From contig JBEHWX010000145.1 in the NCBI GenBank assembly GCA_048498995.1, positions 1-11,528 on the forward strand: a stretch of 11,528 nt of DNA, written 5' to 3'. The number at the start of each line of letters is the position of its first letter. Position 1 is the first letter of the stretch. The position numbers were made by a program, and so were the translations under genes. The DNA is from JBEHWX01 sp048498995. GTDB taxonomy: Bacteria; Bacteroidota; Ignavibacteria; OLB7. A model generated the notes under the pieces. It was not told the origin of the DNA, ran no database searches, and saw only the letters and a program-made list of their open reading frames with translations. This document shows positions 7,108 through 11,528 of the stretch, in pieces.

Positions 7108-8301
7108 ATGAGACCTTCCCCGCTCTCGATACTACTGGTTCCGCTTCTGCTGCTGATCGGCGCCGGCATGCTCCGCGCCGACGGCGTCGGGGCATCCGCC
7201 TGGATCTCCTACGCGCCGGGGCAGGGGACGCCCCACGTCATCGGGTACGGGCTGGCCGAGCCCGGGGTCGCCAAGCTCGGCGCCGGACGTTACCGGGTGT
7301 TCCTCGCCCGCGCCGGGGCCGACACCGCGTTCGCCGCCATCGTCTCGCCGTCGGATCTGAACATGATCGCCTCCTGCCGCATTGAATCTCCCGGCCGGGT
7401 GATCGTCGAGGCGCGGGATATCAACACCCATCAGCTCCGCGACGGCGCCTTTACGCTTGCCATCTTCGACCATTTCTTCCCCGGCTCCGGCGTCGGCGCC
7501 TACGGCTGGCTCTTCTACGTCCCGGAGATCGTCGTTGCCCGCTCGGATTCCGGGCTGGCCGGCGCGGGAGTCACCTATCTCGGCACCGGACGTTACCGCG
7601 TCACGCTGGCGCGGCGGCGGGCCGGCACCGACTACGCGGTGATGCTCGGCTCCTGCACCCCGTCGATGCGCGCCATAGCGCAGATCGAGAGCGCCGACCA
7701 GGTGCTCGTGGAAGTGCGCGACGCGGTCACCGACCGGCTGGAGGATGGCGCGTTCACCTTCGCGGTGATCGACACCTCCTACCGCGACGGCATCCGGGTC
7801 GGCGGATGGGGACGCTACGCGCCGGCGCCGGAGGATCCGATGCGCGGCGCGACCGCCGGCTATCGCCTGGCGGCGGTGGACCGCCCGATCACCCGGATCT
7901 CCGCCGGACGCTACCGCGTGACGCTGGACCATGCCGCGCCGCAGAACATCGGCCTGATCGCCTCGGCCGGGGAGCTTTCGCGCTACGCCTCGGCCACCAT
8001 CGAGGCGGCCGACCGGGTGATCGTCGAGACCAGGAACAGCGAGACCGGCCAGCTCGAGGACGCCCCCTTCTCCCTGGTCCTCTTCGAACCCGGCGAAGCC
8101 CGCGCCGCCGTCGGCGACGATCCGCCCCGGAGCATTCCTCCACGGAGCACTCCTTCGGGAAGCGCTCCTCCCGGAATCAGCGGCGGACCGAGCCTGAGCC
8201 TGCTTCCGGCGCTCGACGCCTCCGGAGCGGAATGCGCCGGGCACCCCTTCACTGACGCCACGCGACATCTCCCCGAGCCGGCCACGCGAGCCGGCGAGTA
8301 A
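7108..8301 (+). CDS. Exported protein with three tandem ~100-residue beta domains, unknown function
   Basis: 397 residues. The ATG at 7108 is preferred over 7096: GGAG (7098-7101) lies six bases before it, and it gives a compact signal peptide (MRPSPLSILLVPLLLLIGAG, cleavage probably near LRA|D at 24). Three homologous units follow, at about 28-121, 128-222 and 228-327. Each has a Trp/Tyr-rich opening (AWISYAP, YGWLFYVP, GGWGRYAP), the invariant GRYRV at 60-64, 161-165 and 267-271, a V(I/L)VE(A/V/T)R segment, and the ending LRDGAFTLAIF / LEDGAFTFAVI / LEDAPFSLVLF. The alternating pattern suggests a beta-sandwich. The tail (about 330-397) is Pro/Ser-rich and includes a five-residue repeat coded by the array at 8127-8171. 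No catalytic motif, lipobox or T9SS sorting domain is seen. It resembles, loosely, repeated G-Y-V-V beta domains of actinobacterial secreted proteins and phage fibres; I do not recognise a named family. Confidence 0.8.
   Translation: MRPSPLSILLVPLLLLIGAGMLRADGVGASAWISYAPGQGTPHVIGYGLAEPGVAKLGAGRYRVFLARAGADTAFAAIVSPSDLNMIASCRIESPGRVIVEARDINTHQLRDGAFTLAIFDHFFPGSGVGAYGWLFYVPEIVVARSDSGLAGAGVTYLGTGRYRVTLARRRAGTDYAVMLGSCTPSMRAIAQIESADQVLVEVRDAVTDRLEDGAFTFAVIDTSYRDGIRVGGWGRYAPAPEDPMRGATAGYRLAAVDRPITRISAGRYRVTLDHAAPQNIGLIASAGELSRYASATIEAADRVIVETRNSETGQLEDAPFSLVLFEPGEARAAVGDDPPRSIPPRSTPSGSAPPGISGGPSLSLLPALDASGAECAGHPFTDATRHLPEPATRAGE
8127..8171. repeat. 15-bp x 3 in-frame array coding a Ser/Pro repeat
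   Basis: The units ccggagcattcctcc, acggagcactccttc and gggaagcgctcctcc occur at 8127-8141, 8142-8156 and 8157-8171. The first two match at 12 of 15 positions. They encode the Pro-Pro-Arg-Ser-x-Pro-like repeat (RSIPP, RSTPS, GSAPP) in the C-terminal tail of the triple-domain protein. A length change here would stay in frame. Confidence 0.75.
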
Positions 8302-8379
8302 CTCCCCTTCATCTGCCGGGTATGTTCCTCAGGCACGGATGCTTTCCCGATGTCCGATGAACAGAACCCGATACGAGCC

Positions 8380-9153
8380 ATGCCAGCACGATTTCTCCTT
8401 CCCGCAGCAGCCATCCTCCTGGCCATCGCCACGGCCGTCGTGGCCGCGAGCGTCAGCCCCGGCGAGCGCCGCTCCGTCACGACGCGCAATGTCGACAGCA
8501 TCATCGGCCGGGGAGGCTTCAACGCACTCTTCCCGGTCACGCCCGGGCCGGGGGAGCGGGAGCGGCTTCAGGCCCGGCTCGCCTACCTGGAGGATCTTCT
8601 CCGCTCCCGCGACGTCGGCAACTGGCCGGACGCACTGGTCCGCGAGCGGGCACGGAACATCGAGCGGCTGCACGAGTACCGCCTGCGCGGCCGCTTCCCG
8701 ATCAACGAGGATCATCCCGACCGCGTTCTTCCCTGCTTCATCGACCGGCACGGCTCCATCTGTGCCGTCGGCTACCTGATCGAACAGTCGGCCGGACGCG
8801 ATTTCGCCGAGTGGCTCGACCGGCGCTACCGTTACGCGACCGTGGCGCAGATGAGCTCGCCGGCGCTCGACGCCTGGATCGCCCGCTCCGGACTCACCCG
8901 CGCGGAGGTGATCACGATCCAGGAGCCCGGATTCGTCGGCGACCAACCGTTCGGGGATGCGCCGGGCAACGTCATGTATTCCTCCCAAGATCTTTCCGCC
9001 GGCCCCTCGCCGGACTCCTCCGGCGGCCGCTCGCGCGACAGCGTGGTCCCGGCCTTCCGCGCCGCGCCCCTCGACTCGGCCGGCATCAGCCGGCGCGCCG
9101 CCGCGCCGGAGGCTCCGCGCGCCGACACCTCGACCATCGCCTCCTCCCGCTGA
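8380..9153 (+). CDS. Exported protein of an uncharacterised CAVGYL-motif family
   Basis: 257 residues from the ATG at 8380; an in-frame ATG at 8350 would add ten residues. I prefer 8380 because it starts a normal signal peptide (MPARFLLPAAAILLAIATAV) and shares the ten-base start context ACGAGCCATG with the next gene. A helical region (55-100, LQARLAYLEDLLRSR) leads to the core at about 95-185: RLHEYRLRGRFPINEDHPD, LPCFIDRHGSICAVGYL (Cys128), then WLDRRYRYATVAQM, LDAWIARSGLTRAEVITIQEPGF. From memory this core recurs in unnamed proteins of myxobacteria and Bacteroidota with the same order of motifs. No function or catalytic residue set is established to my knowledge. The C-terminal 70 residues are Ser/Pro/Ala-rich and look disordered. 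It lies between two other genes for exported proteins on the same strand. Confidence 0.8.
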   Translation: MPARFLLPAAAILLAIATAVVAASVSPGERRSVTTRNVDSIIGRGGFNALFPVTPGPGERERLQARLAYLEDLLRSRDVGNWPDALVRERARNIERLHEYRLRGRFPINEDHPDRVLPCFIDRHGSICAVGYLIEQSAGRDFAEWLDRRYRYATVAQMSSPALDAWIARSGLTRAEVITIQEPGFVGDQPFGDAPGNVMYSSQDLSAGPSPDSSGGRSRDSVVPAFRAAPLDSAGISRRAAAPEAPRADTSTIASSR

Positions 9154-9323
9154 TCCCGACGCCGCCTCGGCGCCGAGCCGTCAGGTGAGACTTTCCCCCT
9201 GCTCCGCGGGTCCTTTCTTCAGGACACCCGGCGAGCATGCCGGCCTCCCGGTTATGCCCGTGCCCGTGCCCGAAGCGTGTCTCCCAGACGAACGACGCCT
9301 CATCGACCCGACCTGAACGAGCC

Positions 9324-11438
9324 ATGCGACACCCCATGCACATCCACGCGATCCGACGCGCGCACATCCTTCTGTACTGCTGGCTGCTGACGGCCACCGC
9401 GCATGCCCAGTGGAGCAGAACCAACGGCCCCGACGGCGGCGATATCACCCTGATGGCCGCGTCGGCCGGCACGTCGTTCGCGGCCACCGCCGACAGTCTC
9501 TACCGCTCGCTCGACGGCGGATGCGCCTGGACGTCGCTGCCGGTTCCCTCCGGGGAGATCACCGCCATCGCCGCCTCCGACACCGCGGTGATGATCGGAA
9601 CAAGGGATGGGAAGATCTACCGGTCGGCGCACCGCGGCGACGACTGGAGTCCGGTTGCCGGACCGTTTCCCGACGCGCGCGTCGCGACCATCGAGCTGCG
9701 CGGCACGCTGATCCTCATCGGCTTCCTCGATGAGTACGCCAAGGGGCGGAGCGGCCTGTTCGGCTCCTTCGACGGCGGCGGCACCTGGTCCGAGCTCGGC
9801 TCCGGACTGCCGGACAAGAGCCCCTTCTTCGCGATCGCCGCGAGCGGGACCTCCCTCTTTCTGGCCGGCGACGCCGGGGTGTTCCGCTCCACCGACAATG
9901 GCATCACCTGTGCCGGCTCGAGCGTCGCTGCGGCGAGCCTGGTGGCCGCCAGCGACGGGCGCGTCGCGGCCGCGACGTACGATCAGATCTATCACTCCAC
10001 CGACAACGGCGCCACCTGGTCGGCACAGACATCCGGGCTCCCGGCCGGCGCCGGCATCGGCGCGCTCATCTACGACGACGACATCCTCCTGTGCGGAACG
10101 ATGTCGGGCATCTTCCGCTCGACGGACAACGGCGCCACCTGGCGGCAGTGCCCGGCCGGCATCACCTCGCCGGCGGTCACGGCGCTCGTCCGGAGCAACG
10201 GCCAGCTCCTGGCCGGCACCGGCGGCGGCGGCGTTCACCGCTCCACCGATCGCGGCGCCACCTGGAGCGTATCGAGCCGGGGAATCACCGAATCGCTGGT
10301 GGCGTCGATCCTCCCGGCCGGCGGCGACCTCTTCGTCGGCACCGGCGGCGGCGTCTACTTCTCGCCGGACGGCGGCGCCACCTGGAGCTACCGCGGTCTG
10401 TCCGGCCGCATCTATGCCCTGGCGATGCTCGACGGCGCGCTCCTGGCCGGCACATCCGATTCCGGCGTCTTTCGGTCCACCGATCGCGGCCTCACCTGGC
10501 GGCGGTCGGCCGGCGGCCTGGAGGGACGCGCGCGCTCCATCGGCTCGCTCCTGGCGGTCGACGGCGCGCTCCTGGCCGGCACGTCCGATGGCGTCTATCG
10601 CTCCACCGATGGCGGCGTCACCTGGAGCCACGAGAGCGACGGCATCGTCGAGACGCTCGTGCCGGTCAACGCATTGGCCGCCAGCGGCAACGACATCTAC
10701 GCGGGGCTGGGAGGGTTCGCCGTCAGCGGCACCGTCGGCGCGGTCTATCGCGCCACGGAGCCCTCCTCGGGCTGGGAGGAGGTGGGGATGGGGGACTTCG
10801 GCATCATGGCGCTGGCGGCGCGCTATCCGCACGTGTGGGCCGGCGGCTACAGCCTGCTCATGTCCTGGCAGGAGCTCTTCCGCTCCACCGATCGCGGCGC
10901 CACCTGGACGCGGACGCCGTTCATCGATGACGGCCGCCCGCACGGCGTTTCCGCGCTCCTGTCGCTCGGCCCCGATCTGCTGGCCGGCACCGACGCCGGC
11001 GTGTTCGCCTCCAACGACGACGGCATCACCTGGTTCGATTACGGCGGCGGCATGCCGTCGATGCGGGACGTGACCGCGCTCGCCTCCGATGCCGGCACGC
11101 ACTACGCCGGGCTCATTTCCGGCGGCGTGTGGAAGCGGAGCGGATCGATCTCCTCGGCCGTTCCCCGCCAGCTCGCGACGCGCGCGGAGCTCGCGGTCGT
11201 CCCCAATCCGATCTCATCGGTCGCCACGCTCCGGTATCGCGTCGAGCGGGAGGGGAGCACGAGGGTGGAGCTGCGCGATCTGCTGGGGCGCGTGGTGGCG
11301 ACGCCGATGCAGAGGAGGGATGATGTCGGAGAGCACGCGATGGCGATCGACGTGGCGGGGCTGGAGGCCGGCTCCTACTACATGACGGTGACCACCGCCA
11401 CGGGAGTCGCGACCGTTCCGGTCACCATCATCAGATAA
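9324..11438 (+). CDS. Secreted Asp-box beta-propeller protein with T9SS sorting domain
   Basis: 704 residues. The ATG at 9324 gives a signal peptide (MRHPMHIHAIRRAHILLYCW..., cleaving AHA|Q after 28); the longer frame from 9237 would place 29 Cys/Pro-rich residues before it. Residues about 55-610 hold 13 repeats of roughly 40-45 residues, each with an Asp-box-like turn (S-x-D-x-G-x-x-W). Ten are intact, such as SLDGGCAW near 62, STDNGATW, SPDGGATW and SNDDGITW near 565. Three are degenerate (SAHRGDDW, STDNGITC, ATEPSSGW). The number fits two seven-bladed propellers, as in the sortilin/GH74-like fold, but no glycosidase active site can be shown. Residues about 617-704 are a type A T9SS C-terminal domain: VVPNPISS, VELRDLLGRVV, GLEAGSYYMTV. 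It is therefore likely exported through T9SS and released or attached at the surface. Confidence 0.92.
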   Translation: MRHPMHIHAIRRAHILLYCWLLTATAHAQWSRTNGPDGGDITLMAASAGTSFAATADSLYRSLDGGCAWTSLPVPSGEITAIAASDTAVMIGTRDGKIYRSAHRGDDWSPVAGPFPDARVATIELRGTLILIGFLDEYAKGRSGLFGSFDGGGTWSELGSGLPDKSPFFAIAASGTSLFLAGDAGVFRSTDNGITCAGSSVAAASLVAASDGRVAAATYDQIYHSTDNGATWSAQTSGLPAGAGIGALIYDDDILLCGTMSGIFRSTDNGATWRQCPAGITSPAVTALVRSNGQLLAGTGGGGVHRSTDRGATWSVSSRGITESLVASILPAGGDLFVGTGGGVYFSPDGGATWSYRGLSGRIYALAMLDGALLAGTSDSGVFRSTDRGLTWRRSAGGLEGRARSIGSLLAVDGALLAGTSDGVYRSTDGGVTWSHESDGIVETLVPVNALAASGNDIYAGLGGFAVSGTVGAVYRATEPSSGWEEVGMGDFGIMALAARYPHVWAGGYSLLMSWQELFRSTDRGATWTRTPFIDDGRPHGVSALLSLGPDLLAGTDAGVFASNDDGITWFDYGGGMPSMRDVTALASDAGTHYAGLISGGVWKRSGSISSAVPRQLATRAELAVVPNPISSVATLRYRVEREGSTRVELRDLLGRVVATPMQRRDDVGEHAMAIDVAGLEAGSYYMTVTTATGVATVPVTIIR

Positions 11439-11484
11439 GCCGTCGGCCGGGGATATCCTCCTCGGGAAGGGGCTGAACCGCGGC

Positions 11485-11511
11485 GGGGGGGGGGGGGGGG
11501 GGGGGGGGGGG
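11485..11511. repeat. 27-base poly-G run at the window end
   Basis: An uninterrupted run of 27 G is followed by AGA, eight more G, and AGAGCG to the last base. The preceding 46 bases after the stop at 11438 are ordinary sequence. A run like this at the very end of the sequence is typical of read or assembly error (for example dark-cycle G calls), not of a gene or regulatory element. Confidence 0.9.
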
Positions 11512-11528
11512 AGAGGGGGGGGAGAGCG

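Noticed and set aside
9237..9323. N-terminal extension of the propeller protein starting at 9237
   Set aside because: It would put a Cys/Pro-rich segment (MPASRLCPCPCPKR) before a good signal peptide. The start at 9324 has the context shared with the preceding gene.
9300..11102. 600-residue open frame antisense to the propeller gene
   Set aside because: Its Gly/Ala/Arg-rich periodic translation is just the reverse complement of the Asp-box repeats; the sense frame has a signal peptide and sorting domain.

Overview
This is a GC-rich bacterial window, probably from the Bacteroidota/Chlorobiota (FCB) side of the tree; a Kapabacteria- or Ignavibacteria-like lineage is my best guess from family knowledge. 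The strongest marker is a type IX secretion (T9SS) C-terminal sorting domain on the last protein. In support, three exported proteins have Gln right after the predicted signal-peptidase site, the large OmpA protein has a duplicated OmpA-like architecture I associate with this group, and most genes lack a good Shine-Dalgarno. No rRNA, tRNA, CRISPR array, transposase or phage gene is visible.

Layout. Bases 1-604 are mostly non-coding, with short tandem duplications, and end in a strong ribosome binding site. Bases 605-2581 (+) encode a 658-residue OmpA-family protein followed by a textbook intrinsic terminator. Bases 2647-3286 appear non-coding, C-rich on the + strand and full of short repeats. 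A minus-strand operon follows, read from high to low coordinates: gatB (glutamyl/aspartyl-tRNA amidotransferase subunit B), a lipoprotein seven bases later, and a small outer-membrane barrel protein 21 bases after that. A 263-base divergent spacer separates gatB from a plus-strand GNAT acetyltransferase (6530-6979). Then come three plus-strand genes for exported proteins: one built from three copies of a roughly 100-residue domain, one from an uncharacterised family with a Cys-Ala-Val-Gly-Tyr-Leu core, and a 13-Asp-box beta-propeller protein with the T9SS sorting domain. The window ends in a 27-G homopolymer that looks like a sequencing or assembly artefact at a contig end.

Overall, apart from the housekeeping gatB and the acetyltransferase, this is a cell-envelope and secretion neighbourhood: OmpA-type anchor, lipoprotein plus barrel, and secreted repeat proteins. 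The most novel material is the triple-repeat protein, the CAVGYL-family protein, and a series of short in-frame or intergenic tandem arrays. Three of these arrays are independent 15-bp x 3 arrays, one forming the hydrophobic core of a lipoprotein signal peptide. I found no convincing complete new multi-gene system.
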